Below are positions 14,342-22,058 of a stretch of 28,897 nt of DNA, piece by piece. Origin of the DNA: Fen-455 sp050012675 (GTDB lineage Bacteria > Actinomycetota > Acidimicrobiia > Acidimicrobiales > Bog-793); contig JBEKGS010000035.1 in the NCBI GenBank assembly GCA_050012675.1, positions 1 through 28,897 of the forward strand, read 5' to 3'. A program made the position numbers and the translations under genes. Under the pieces are notes generated by a model. That model was given only the letters and a program-made list of their open reading frames with translations, was not told the DNA's origin and ran no database searches. Position 1 is the stretch's first letter. The number at the start of each line of letters is the position of its first letter.

Positions 14342-15484
14342 GTGCCCCAAAGCCCAGGTGGCGAAGACATTGCCGGCACCGACCCCCTGAGTGAGCTGCT
14401 GAGTTGGGGCGAGGCGGAACACGCGGGCGGCACCTCGGCGCCCGGTCACCAAGGCGAAAGCGGCATTTTCACAGAGCCGGGCGACGGCGAGACCGGGCCC
14501 GGGCCCTCCGCCTCCTTCGCCGGCCCCGAGAGCCTCTACCCGGAACCCGGTTACGGACGGGCCGGCTACATTCCACCCGCTGTTGCCCGGTCAAGCTACG
14601 AGCCGCAGTGGCCCGCTCAGTGGGCCTACCACGAGGCGCCGAGGCACAAGGTGCCGAAACGTCCTCCCCGATCGCTTCCCGGATGGTTCGGCGTGGCCCT
14701 CGTGTCGGCTCTGATCGGCGCCGTGGCCGGCAGCAGCATCGTGGCCGTCTTTGCGAGCCGGTCCCCCCAGACCATCGTCCGGGAGTACTTCCCCACAAAC
14801 AGCCACAAGGTCCAAGTGGGCGACGTCCAGTCGATACTGGCGTCGGTGCTGCCGGCGGTGGTGTCGATCGACACGAGCAGTTTCCGGGGCGTCGGCGCCG
14901 TCGGCTCGTATGTGCAAGGTGCGGGCACGGGCATGATCATCGAGCCGAGTGGCGTGATCCTCACGAACAACCACGTGATCGAAGGGGCTCAGACCGTCAC
15001 CGTGACCCTCTACGGTCAGGTCAAGCAGTTCCCGGCCAGGATCATCGGCACCGACGCCGTGAAGGACATCGCCCTCGTGCAGGTCGAAGGGGCGGGAAGA
15101 TCGCTGCCGACGGTGCGGTTCGGGAACTCGCAGTCGGCCCAGCAAGGTGACGGCGTGCTCGCCATAGGAAACGCGCTGGCGCTCGCCGGTGGGCCGACGG
15201 TGACAGAGGGCATCGTCTCCGCGCTCAACCGCTCGCTCACTGCCACCACCGACAACGGCACGACGGAGAACCTGACCGGATTGATCCAGACCGACGCACC
15301 CATCAACCCGGGCAACTCGGGCGGCCCCTTGGTCAATTCCTCGGGGCTGGTCGTCGCGATGAACACGGCCGTCGCGACGAGCTCGGAGGGAAACGCACCG
15401 GCGCAGAACGTCGGTTTCGCCATCGCGATCGACGAGATCCGTGCCATCGTGGCCCAGATCCTGCAACGTGCGGGCATGCACTGA
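14342..15484 (+). CDS. HtrA/DegP-like membrane-anchored serine protease without PDZ domain
   Basis: A 380-residue protein with a long, disordered Gly/Pro/Glu-rich cytoplasmic tail (1-110), one membrane helix near 114-136 (WFGVALVSALIGAVAGSSIVAVF) and an external trypsin-like domain. The triad is intact: His211 (ILTNNHVIEG), Asp242 (AVKDIALVQV) and Ser326 (INPGNSGGPL). The protein ends at residue 380 right after the protease domain (GFAIAIDEIRAIVAQIL), where PepD- or DegP-type proteins normally continue into one or two PDZ domains. HtrA proteases degrade or trim damaged envelope proteins. GTG at 14342 is chosen because of the adjoining -10 box. Confidence 0.9.
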   Translation: MPQSPGGEDIAGTDPLSELLSWGEAEHAGGTSAPGHQGESGIFTEPGDGETGPGPSASFAGPESLYPEPGYGRAGYIPPAVARSSYEPQWPAQWAYHEAPRHKVPKRPPRSLPGWFGVALVSALIGAVAGSSIVAVFASRSPQTIVREYFPTNSHKVQVGDVQSILASVLPAVVSIDTSSFRGVGAVGSYVQGAGTGMIIEPSGVILTNNHVIEGAQTVTVTLYGQVKQFPARIIGTDAVKDIALVQVEGAGRSLPTVRFGNSQSAQQGDGVLAIGNALALAGGPTVTEGIVSALNRSLTATTDNGTTENLTGLIQTDAPINPGNSGGPLVNSSGLVVAMNTAVATSSEGNAPAQNVGFAIAIDEIRAIVAQILQRAGMH

Positions 15485-15532
15485 CCGGGCGCCGGCAGCC
15501 CCGGCTCGGGCCCGGCAGTGGCCCCGCCCGGT

Positions 15533-15559
15533 ACAGTGGGCCGGTCGTGCCGCCAAGGA
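15533..15559 (+). promoter_or_regulatory. Candidate promoter and ribosome binding site of the 96-residue gene
   Basis: TACAGT at 15533-15538 is a plausible -10 box about 28 nt before the ATG at 15566. AAGGAGAG at about 15554-15561 gives a good Shine-Dalgarno with normal spacing. This decides the start at 15566 over an in-frame ATG at 15518. Confidence 0.45.
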
Positions 15560-15565
15560 GAGACA

Positions 15566-15856
15566 ATGAGCTTGATCAACCCGGAGGAACATCAGCCGCC
15601 CGAGCCGCCCCGGGGCCATGTCCGGATGGTCTACCTAGGTCCCGTCGCGCCGCACTGGGAGGTGGAGTCGGAGTTCGGTGACAGGGCCGTCATCGAAGAG
15701 TTCCGCCAGCGCGCCCTGGCGCGCCTTGTGCTGCTGCCTCCGCACGACCCGCAGTTCCGCAGGAACCGTGAGCGCATCGTCCGCGACGCCGAGCGGGAGA
15801 ACCTCATCTTGGAGTGGGACTTCGGCGTGCCCGAAGAAGAGGTCGGCCTCGCCTGA
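15566..15856 (+). CDS. Small protein of unknown function
   Basis: A 96-residue soluble protein. It has a Pro/Glu-rich start (NPEEHQPPEPPRGH), a central strand-rich part (VRMVYLGPVAPHWEVESEFG), a basic helix (EEFRQRALARLVLL, RRNRERIVRDAEREN) and an acidic end. I do not recognise the family. Neither cysteines nor a membrane segment are present. It has its own promoter-like box and a strong ribosome binding site, and it converges on the DUF2342 gene with a 6-nt gap. The conserved-looking, composition-balanced sequence supports it as a true gene. Confidence 0.7.
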   Translation: MSLINPEEHQPPEPPRGHVRMVYLGPVAPHWEVESEFGDRAVIEEFRQRALARLVLLPPHDPQFRRNRERIVRDAERENLILEWDFGVPEEEVGLA

Positions 15857-15862
15857 GCGCCG

Positions 15863-17233
15863 TCAGTCGCCGTCGGCCGCGAGGTTGATGCGGGCGAGCC
15901 ACAACCCGGGGGCTTCGAGCTCCGCGGGCGTCGGCAGGTGCTTCTCGGCGGTCCACAGCCGGGCCAGGTCTATCTCGCCGGAACGCTCGAGGACGCCCTG
16001 GACAAAAGCGGAGCCGCGGTCGACGTCTTCCTGGTCGAGGTGCAGCCCGAACAAGGACTCCGCGACCCGTTCACCCTCCCCGCGTCCGACCCGGCGCCTG
16101 CGCATCGCCTCGCCTATCGGTGCGTGGCCCCCGATCAGTCGCGAGGCGACGACCGAGGTCACGTACTCGGCGTAGCCGGCGATGGTCGCCGTCAGGCAGG
16201 CGAGCTGGGCGCGGACCTTCTCGAGCTCGGGAGAAGGGCCGTAGTCCCCATCGCCGGCAAGGCTCGAGTCGCCCATTATCTGGGAAAGGCCCGGGATGGA
16301 CCCCGGGTCGATGCCCTGCAACAGGCCTTCGAAGTCGCGCGGATCGGGCCGGACGAGCCGGACGTGGGCGACGACGAGATCCTCGAGCCGCTTTGCGACG
16401 TGCGGGCGGGTGAGCACCGCGTGGAGGGCCATCTCGTGCGCGCACAGCCATAGGCGCAGGTCGTCCACGGGGAGGCTCCACTCCTCGGCCACTCGTTCCA
16501 GGTTGGCGAGAACGACGAGGATCTCGTACGAGGCCGATCGCGGCAGGGGCAGGTCGTACTGCCCCAGGGAGCGCCGTGCGAGGTGGCCGACGACCGAGCC
16601 CACCTGCATCGCCGCCATGGCCGGGGCCATCGCCGAGGTCCACCGGCCGATCATCTCGGTGAGATCGGCCTCCTCGTTCTCGTCACCGTCGTCGTCGCCG
16701 ACGCCTTTGAGCAGGTCGTCCTCCCCGACGAAGGGGTCCGCCGGCAGCTCGCCGGCGTCATCGCCCGTTGGCGGGAGGGCTTCGCCGCCAGGTCCGAGGT
16801 CCGCTCCGGCGCCCCCGCCGGTCCCGAAGCCGAGCGGGCCGGGCGGAGCTGTGGCCGAGCCGGGGCGCTCGGTCCCGGCCGCCGTCGTCATGGCCGCCGC
16901 GAGGCGGTCGAGCAGCGGCCTCCAGGCCTCGAGGCTGCGGCGGGCCCAGTCGACGCGTGTCGTCGGGACGAGCCTTAGGCCCGCGCCGCCGGATCCGAGC
17001 ACCATGCCCGTGACGTCGCTCACGTGCAACTCGGCGATCGCGCTCAGCTCCTCGAGGCGGATGCGGGCGATCGGGTCAGGATTGGGGTCGGGCTCGTCGC
17101 CCGCGGCCACACTCGCGGCCAGTTGAAAGGCGAGCTCCCACTGCAGCGGTCCCTCCGTCCTGATCAGTCGCAGGAGGTCTCCCAGCATGTGGCGGAGGAA
17201 ATCACCACCGCCCGGCGCCAGAGGATCGCTCAC
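15863..17233 (-). CDS. DUF2342 family protein (annotated elsewhere as zinc-dependent metalloprotease)
   Basis: A 456-residue protein. It opens with a helical domain (FLRHMLGDLLRLIRTEGPLQWELAFQLA), then LEELSAIAELHVSDVTGM, then an acidic linker near 140-195. The C-terminal half contains IGRWTSAMAPAMAAMQVGSVVGHLARRSLGQYDLPLP, typical of DUF2342/TIGR03624. Where a zincin motif HExxH might be expected the sequence reads LCAHEMALHAVL, that is H-E-x-x-x-H, so one zinc ligand is displaced or missing. Family relatives such as M. tuberculosis Rv3195 sit beside PDZ-Lon and UPF0182 genes, as here within 7 kb. Biochemical function is not established. It lies 66 nt downstream of the HtrA-like PDZ gene and is probably in its transcript. 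Confidence 0.8.
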   Translation of the reverse strand: MSDPLAPGGGDFLRHMLGDLLRLIRTEGPLQWELAFQLAASVAAGDEPDPNPDPIARIRLEELSAIAELHVSDVTGMVLGSGGAGLRLVPTTRVDWARRSLEAWRPLLDRLAAAMTTAAGTERPGSATAPPGPLGFGTGGGAGADLGPGGEALPPTGDDAGELPADPFVGEDDLLKGVGDDDGDENEEADLTEMIGRWTSAMAPAMAAMQVGSVVGHLARRSLGQYDLPLPRSASYEILVVLANLERVAEEWSLPVDDLRLWLCAHEMALHAVLTRPHVAKRLEDLVVAHVRLVRPDPRDFEGLLQGIDPGSIPGLSQIMGDSSLAGDGDYGPSPELEKVRAQLACLTATIAGYAEYVTSVVASRLIGGHAPIGEAMRRRRVGRGEGERVAESLFGLHLDQEDVDRGSAFVQGVLERSGEIDLARLWTAEKHLPTPAELEAPGLWLARINLAADGD

Positions 17234-17299
17234 ATGCCTGATGCTAGGGCGAGGGTCGCCCAGGCGCGGTCCGGACCCGCGGGCCGGACGGCCGGGACC

Positions 17300-18544
17300 T
17301 CAGGCCGCCGCTTCGAGGCGGGCGTGCGCGGCCCACATGTGGCCGCGTCGCACGACGTTGAGGACGACCGCCTGGTTGGGCGGCAAGGAGTAAAGAGCCG
17401 CCACGATGTCCGACATCGTCCGCACGGCCTTGCCGTTCACCGCCTCTATGAGATCGCCCGGCCGAAGCCCTGCCTTGGCGGCTCCGCCGGCCGCCTTGAC
17501 CGACATCACCTCGACCGCGGTACGGGTGGGTGACACCGAGGTGGTCTGACCGGTGATCCCGAGCCAGCCGTGGACGACGCGCCCCTCCGATATGAGGTCC
17601 TGCGAGACGATCGCGGCCAGCCAACCGGGCGTCGCCACCATGGTCTGGCCATTGACGCTCGTGATCATGCCTATGAGCCGCCCCGCCCCGTCCAGCACCG
17701 CGCCACCGGCCTCAACTCCGGCGAGCGGGTCCAACATGACCAAGGAGTCGAGAAGGGGCGGGCTGTCGCCCGTCGAGGGGAGCTCGACGTCGGCCTGGCT
17801 GACGGTGCCCCAGCACGTACGGGGCCCGTGGCCGTCGACCCAGACGACAGCGACGAACGAGCCGTAGCCCATCGACGCTCCCGAGACAAAGCTTGCCGCG
17901 TCGAGGGTGTCGGGGTCGTGCACGCGTACGACGGCGAGGCCGGTGCCGGGGTCGACGCCGACCAGTGTCGCGACGAGCTGCTGGCCGTCGATGACAACCG
18001 AGATGTCGTCGGTGTTGGCGACGAGCGAGGCGGGCACGAGCACGAATCCCTTCGGGCTCACGACGACGCCGACGCCGCTCGCGTTGCCGTCAAGGACCAT
18101 GGGCATGGCCGTGGTCACGCGGGAGGCGAGCTTGTAGAGCCCGGGCTCGACACCCACGAGGACCGTGGTCGTGGTGGAGAGGCTCACGCCCATGGTCGGG
18201 AGCACGGTCTTGCTCACCTGGGCGTTGGTGTAGCTGTGGTTCACGGCCGAGGTGGAGGTCACCGGCGACGGCGACGAGAGCAGGTGGGTGAGGTGGCCGC
18301 CCACCAGCACGACGCCGGTGGCCAAGAGCGCGCCGACGATGCCGGCCGACCAGGCCCCGGCGCGAGAGGGCGTGGAGGCCATCCAGCTGCGTCGCGCGGA
18401 GAGCGCCTCTGCCGTGACGGGGAGGTGGTGAGCGCCGAGCTCGGAGGGGTGTCGCCAGAGGCGGTCGTCGGGGGGCAGCAGGGGACCGCTCGGGCCGTCA
18501 TCCGGTAAGTCGTCGAAGTCGTCTCCGGGTTCGACCACGCTCAT
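17300..18544 (-). CDS. HtrA-like PDZ protein lacking the catalytic triad (pseudoprotease)
   Basis: A 414-residue protein with a cytoplasmic acidic tail (1-60), one membrane helix near 64-83 (AWSAGIVGALLATGVVLVGG), a trypsin-like beta-barrel (about 100-315) and one C-terminal PDZ domain (about 320-412: GWLGITG, KAGLRPGDLIEAVNGKAV). The fold positions of the S1C triad are readable but all changed: Ser173 for His (FVLVPASLVA), Gly202 for Asp (GTGLAVVRV) and Ala279 for Ser (GVEAGGAVLD). It is therefore unlikely to hydrolyse peptides; it may act as a chaperone, adaptor or regulator at the membrane. On the minus strand TATCCT at 18552-18547 is 2 nt before the ATG and 8 nt before the GTG of codon 3, so the true start may be that GTG (18538). 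Confidence 0.88.
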   Translation of the reverse strand: MSVVEPGDDFDDLPDDGPSGPLLPPDDRLWRHPSELGAHHLPVTAEALSARRSWMASTPSRAGAWSAGIVGALLATGVVLVGGHLTHLLSSPSPVTSTSAVNHSYTNAQVSKTVLPTMGVSLSTTTTVLVGVEPGLYKLASRVTTAMPMVLDGNASGVGVVVSPKGFVLVPASLVANTDDISVVIDGQQLVATLVGVDPGTGLAVVRVHDPDTLDAASFVSGASMGYGSFVAVVWVDGHGPRTCWGTVSQADVELPSTGDSPPLLDSLVMLDPLAGVEAGGAVLDGAGRLIGMITSVNGQTMVATPGWLAAIVSQDLISEGRVVHGWLGITGQTTSVSPTRTAVEVMSVKAAGGAAKAGLRPGDLIEAVNGKAVRTMSDIVAALYSLPPNQAVVLNVVRRGHMWAAHARLEAAA

Positions 18545-18621
18545 CGAGGATAGTGAAGGACGATCGCGATAGGGCGTCGCCCACCTTTGCGGGGCCGCCC
18601 GCCTGGCGCGGGTCGCATACC

Positions 18622-19104
18622 ATGACCGACGTGCTCGTGTCGGCGACAGGTGACAACTGGCTCGAGCTCACCGCCGAGCCCCTCCCGGTCGAGCGCGCCC
18701 TCGAGTGGGCCGAGATGCCTTCGTGCGGCGCGGTGGCGTGCTTCGTCGGCACGGTGCGCGACCACGCCGAAGGCCGCACCGGCGTGCGGACGATCGACTA
18801 CGAGGCTTATGTGGACCAGGTACTTCCGAGGTTCGAGGCGATCGTGAAGGCCGCCCGGGAGCGCTGGCCCGAGATCGGGCGGACCGCCGTCTGGCACCGG
18901 GCCGGTCTTTGCGGACTGGGCGAGGCTTCGGTCGTGGTCGTCGTCTCCACGCCGCACCGGGCCGAGGCCTTCGACGCCTGCCGCTACCTGATCGACACCT
19001 TGAAGGCGACGACCCCCATCTGGAAACGGGAGACCTGGGAGGGGGGCACTGACTGGAGCCCTGCGGCCCGGCCCATCGAGGCCCCTCCCGAGGCCGGCCG
19101 GTAG
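18622..19104 (+). CDS. moaE: Molybdopterin synthase catalytic subunit MoaE
   Basis: The 160-residue product transfers sulfur from thiocarboxylated MoaD to precursor Z (cPMP), giving molybdopterin. It shows the MoaE signatures GAVACFVGTVRDHAEGR (36-52), DYEAYVDQ, WHRAGLCGLGEASVVVVVS, PHRAEAFDACRY, and the catalytic lysines K128 and K135 in LKATTPIWKRE, spaced seven residues apart as in the E. coli enzyme. An in-frame ATG at 18553 would add 23 unconserved residues, so the later ATG is chosen. No MoaD or other cofactor gene is in the window, so its partner is encoded elsewhere. The stop overlaps the GTG of the next gene. Confidence 0.93.
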   Translation: MTDVLVSATGDNWLELTAEPLPVERALEWAEMPSCGAVACFVGTVRDHAEGRTGVRTIDYEAYVDQVLPRFEAIVKAARERWPEIGRTAVWHRAGLCGLGEASVVVVVSTPHRAEAFDACRYLIDTLKATTPIWKRETWEGGTDWSPAARPIEAPPEAGR

Positions 19105-20105
19105 TGGGCGCCGACCTCGCGGTCGACTTCGGCACGGCACGGACCCTCGTGGCCGTGCGCGGCCGCGGCGTCGTCGTCGACGAGCCGACCGTCGCCGCGG
19201 TGGACCGGGGGCGGAACCGCCTCCTGGCTTTCGGCAACCGTGCTTTGAGCCTGCGTGGCCGCTGTTCGGGCGACGTCGCCCTGGTCCGGCCCGTCTGCCA
19301 CGGCCAGCTGGCGGACCTCGAGCTCACCTGGGCCGTTGCGAGAGAGCTGCTGCGCCTCGTGCGGACCTGGTCGGCGAGCCAGCCGACAGTGCTCTGCTGT
19401 GCCTCCGGTGCCGCGACGGGCGTGCAGAGACGAGCCCTCGACCGTGCCTTCAAGCAGGCCGGCGCGGGCAGCGTGCGTTTCGTGGAGCAGCAAGTGGCCG
19501 TGGCGCTCGGCTCCGGGCTTCGCATCGCAGAACCAGTCGCCTCGATGGTCGTCGACGTCGGCGCGGGAACGAGCGAGATCGGCGTGCTCGCCCTCGGCGG
19601 TCTTGTGACCCAGGCGTCGGTGCCGGTCGGGGGGGAGGACTTCGACGAGGCGATCAGGCGGTTCTGCGCCCGTGACTTCGAGCTCGCGATCGGCCTCGAG
19701 ACCGCCGAGGCGATCAAGCGCGCCATCGGGAGCGCCTGGGTGGACGAGGACGACAAGGTCGAGGTCCGGGGTCGTGACATCTCCAATGGCACCGCCCGCT
19801 CGGTGGTCATCACGCGGGCAGAAGTGGCCGACGCCATAGCGCCGCGCGTGGAGCGGATCCTTCACGCGGCCACAACCTGCATCGCCGCGGCGCCCCCCGA
19901 TCTGGCGAACGACCTTTTGAACCGGGGCCTTTACCTCGCCGGGGGAGGGGCCTTGCTCGCGGGCTTCGGCAAACGCCTGGCGTCGGCCACGGGCATCCCG
20001 GTCCACTTGGTGGAAAATCCCGAGCGATGTGCGGTCGCCGGGGCCGCCTTGTGCATGGCCACCATGGGCCACACCGCCGAATCGGTCAGCCGTCGCCGGT
20101 GGTGA
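19104..20105 (+). CDS. MreB-like bacterial actin
   Basis: A 333-residue actin-fold ATPase. Phosphate-1 is AVDFGTARTLVAV (6-18), phosphate-2 is MVVDVGAGTSEIGVL (148-162), and the adenosine loop is LYLAGGGALLAGF (277-289). The EVRGRDISNG segment (220-229) is typical of MreB. The length fits MreB (about 340). The usual IEEPMAAAIG stretch reads VEQQVAVALG at 128-137, changing residues near the ATPase site, so activity or polymerisation may differ. The usual MreC and MreD genes are absent. The GTG start overlaps the moaE stop (TAGTG), so it is translated from the moaE message, an odd partnership. It may be a divergent MreB/Mbl paralogue with a non-shape role; the fold is certain. Confidence 0.85.
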   Translation: MGADLAVDFGTARTLVAVRGRGVVVDEPTVAAVDRGRNRLLAFGNRALSLRGRCSGDVALVRPVCHGQLADLELTWAVARELLRLVRTWSASQPTVLCCASGAATGVQRRALDRAFKQAGAGSVRFVEQQVAVALGSGLRIAEPVASMVVDVGAGTSEIGVLALGGLVTQASVPVGGEDFDEAIRRFCARDFELAIGLETAEAIKRAIGSAWVDEDDKVEVRGRDISNGTARSVVITRAEVADAIAPRVERILHAATTCIAAAPPDLANDLLNRGLYLAGGGALLAGFGKRLASATGIPVHLVENPERCAVAGAALCMATMGHTAESVSRRRW

Positions 20106-20709
20106 CCTCGAGCAGGTCCTCGGCCGCTTGACGGACCTGCCAGTCCCGGTCCTTCAGGCACCGCCTGATGGCGGCGTCGGAGTCCGGGCTGTCGATGGCA
20201 CTGAGCGCGATCACCGCCCGTCGGCGGATCTGCGGCTTGTCCTCGAGCGCGGCCAGGATGGCGGGGAGCCCTTCCTCGTCGCCGATGGCCCCGAGGGCTG
20301 CCACGGCTGACTCCCGGCACAGCGCATCGGCGTGCGCCGTGGCGATCTCGACGAGGGCCGGTACGGCCCGGCGCTCGCCCACCTCGCCGACCGCGAAACA
20401 GGCGGCCTCTACCACCGCCGCGTCGGGGTCGTGAAGAAGGGCTGCGAAGTCCGCACCCGGCAAGGCGGCGCCGAGCTCCAAGGCGCGCCTTCGGGCCCGG
20501 GGATCGGGATCGGCGAGCGCCCGGGCGGCGTCCTCGGGCGTCGCCCGGCCCATCCGCACGAGTGCCCCGAGCGCGGTCGCCCGCACCTCCGGGTCAGGGT
20601 CGCCGAGCAAGGACCTGGCTGCCGGCTCGTCTCCGACATGGCCGGCCAGGGCGGCATCTCCCCGCCGGCGGGCCGCGTCCGCTGACGCCTGGTCTCCGGG
20701 TCCGGTCAT
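20086..20709 (-). CDS. HEAT-repeat (PBS-lyase-type) protein
   Basis: About 207 residues from the ATG at 20709. It is built of five to six tandem HEAT-type helical pairs, each with the pattern DPDPEVRATALGALVRMG, DPDPRARRRALELGAAL, DPDAAVVEAACFAVGEVG, and ESAVAALGAIGDEEGLPAIL. Such repeats form curved scaffolds for protein binding; no enzyme motif is seen. A longer in-frame start at 20799 adds Arg/Ser-rich residues without repeats and is rejected. Its 3' end overlaps the mreB-like gene by 20 nt on the opposite strand. It is divergent from the PDZ-Lon gene. The binding partner is unknown; the mreB-like neighbour is only a guess. Confidence 0.82.
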   Translation of the reverse strand: MTGPGDQASADAARRRGDAALAGHVGDEPAARSLLGDPDPEVRATALGALVRMGRATPEDAARALADPDPRARRRALELGAALPGADFAALLHDPDAAVVEAACFAVGEVGERRAVPALVEIATAHADALCRESAVAALGAIGDEEGLPAILAALEDKPQIRRRAVIALSAIDSPDSDAAIRRCLKDRDWQVRQAAEDLLEVTTGDG

Positions 20710-20739
20710 TGATGCTGCCCGCGCACGGCGGCGCCATGG

Positions 20740-20754
20740 CAGGCTACGGCTCGA
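20740..20754 (+). promoter_or_regulatory. Weak -10-like box before the PDZ-Lon gene
   Basis: CAGGCT at 20740-20745 lies 8 nt before the ATG at 20754. It differs by one base from the TAGGCT found before the next two genes. No Shine-Dalgarno is present. An ATG at 20735 inside the same region is an alternative start. Confidence 0.3.
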
Positions 20755-22034
20755 TGGATTCGCAACAGGATGAGTCGAGCCTAGAGGCGGGGCAACCACC
20801 CGTCGCGACCGGCGACGTCGTCGAGGTCTACGGCGAGGCGGGCGGCCCGAAGCGCAAGGCTCGCCGCGGCGGCGGTTTCTCTTGGAGCGTGGGCAGCACG
20901 GTGCTCGTCGTCATCACCGTCGTGCTCGTCGCGGCGGTGGTCTCGTGGTTCATCCAGCTGCCGTACTACGCGCTCACGCCCGGCTCGGCGCCCGCGGTGA
21001 GCACTCTCATAAAGGTCCCCGCGGCCGACCGGCACCCGCACCGTGGCTCTGTGCTCCTCGTCTACGTGGAGCTCACCGCCTTGCGCGCGCTCTACTACCC
21101 GTTCTTCTGGCTCGACCCGAACGCCACCATCTATCCGAGCGGTGCCATCCTCGGCAGCGAGTCCACGGCCCAGTACCAGACCGAGGGCGAGATCGACATG
21201 TCGACCGCGCAGCAGGCCGCTACTGTCGTCGCCCTCGAACAGCTCGGTTACAAGGTCCCGGTCGTGGCGCTCGGGGCGCTCGTGTACGGGATCCTCCCCG
21301 GCTCGCCCGCCGCCGCGTCGCTCCAGGTGGGCGACGTCATCAGCAAGGTCGACGGTTTCAAGGTATCCAGCTATCTCGGCCTGCAGGCGAGGCTCGAGGA
21401 GATCGGGCCGGGCGCGGCCGTACGGCTGGTGGTGAGCGCCTACCCGGCCGGCAAGCCGAGGAATGTGAACATGAAACTCGGCGTGTTCCGCATCGAGGGA
21501 AGTGGCGCTTCGGCGTCGCTCGCCTGCTTGAGCGAGGGTGAGGGGACCAAGTACAAGATCGCAGAGCTCGTGACGGTCAAAGGCGGCAAGCCTCACGCCG
21601 TCTCGTGCATGGGCATCTACGCCCAGGGCTCCGGAGGCCCGGCTGTCGACGGGACCGCCTTTAGGATCGGCCCTTTGCCCGTGAAGGTGGACCTGTCCTC
21701 CGAGGGGATCGTCGGGCCCTCGGCGGGTCTGGCCTTCACCCTCGGCCTCATGCAGGAGCTCGACCCGGCCAACTTGACCGGCGGGCGCAAGATCGCCGCC
21801 ACCGGGACGATGTCGATCGACGGGACGGTCGGCGACGTCGGTGGGGTCGCCCAGAAGACGATCGCGGTCCGCGGCGCGGGCGCGAGCGTGTTCCTCGTGC
21901 CCCCCCAGGAGTACGCGGTCGCCAAGGCGCATGCTGGCGGGCATCTCAAGGTGTACGCCGTGAGCACGATCGGACAGGCGGTTCACATCCTCGAGTCGCT
22001 CGGGGGCCGCATCTCCAAGGCCTCCACGGGTTGA
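20754..22034 (+). CDS. Membrane-anchored PDZ-Lon (S16) protease, YlbL/Rv3194c type
   Basis: A 426-residue protein with a basic-acidic N-terminal tail, one membrane helix near 47-68 (STVLVVITVVLVAAVVSWFIQ), the YYALTPGSAP start of the outer domain, a PDZ domain (about 175-250, GILPGSPAAASLQVGDVISKVDG) and a C-terminal Lon-type peptidase. The Ser-Lys dyad is intact: Ser323 (GIVGPSAGLAF) and Lys368 (GVAQKTIAVRGAGA), about the 43-45 residue spacing of Lon. In Bacillus, YlbL trims the cell-division inhibitor YneA; in actinobacteria the substrate is unknown. A pair of Cys residues in the insert between PDZ and protease (ACLSEGEG, VSCMGIYA) could form a disulfide. It heads a rightward run with the DivIVA-like and UPF0182 genes. 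Confidence 0.92.
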   Translation: MDSQQDESSLEAGQPPVATGDVVEVYGEAGGPKRKARRGGGFSWSVGSTVLVVITVVLVAAVVSWFIQLPYYALTPGSAPAVSTLIKVPAADRHPHRGSVLLVYVELTALRALYYPFFWLDPNATIYPSGAILGSESTAQYQTEGEIDMSTAQQAATVVALEQLGYKVPVVALGALVYGILPGSPAAASLQVGDVISKVDGFKVSSYLGLQARLEEIGPGAAVRLVVSAYPAGKPRNVNMKLGVFRIEGSGASASLACLSEGEGTKYKIAELVTVKGGKPHAVSCMGIYAQGSGGPAVDGTAFRIGPLPVKVDLSSEGIVGPSAGLAFTLGLMQELDPANLTGGRKIAATGTMSIDGTVGDVGGVAQKTIAVRGAGASVFLVPPQEYAVAKAHAGGHLKVYAVSTIGQAVHILESLGGRISKASTG

Positions 22035-22044
22035 GGCAGCGTCG

Positions 22045-22058
22045 TAGGCTATTGGCAA
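22045..22058 (+). promoter_or_regulatory. Candidate -10 box and leaderless start of the DivIVA-like gene
   Basis: TAGGCT at 22045-22050 is 7 nt before the ATG at 22058, with no Shine-Dalgarno. It decides the start at 22058; an earlier in-frame start at 22031 would put the box inside the coding region. Confidence 0.5.

Noticed and set aside
18553..18621. Upstream in-frame extension of moaE
   Set aside because: The 23 extra residues are not MoaE-like and the MTDVLVSATGDNW start is natural.
20562..20753. Upstream extension of the PDZ-Lon gene
   Set aside because: The Arg/Pro-rich residues overlap the HEAT gene and precede the natural start at 20754.
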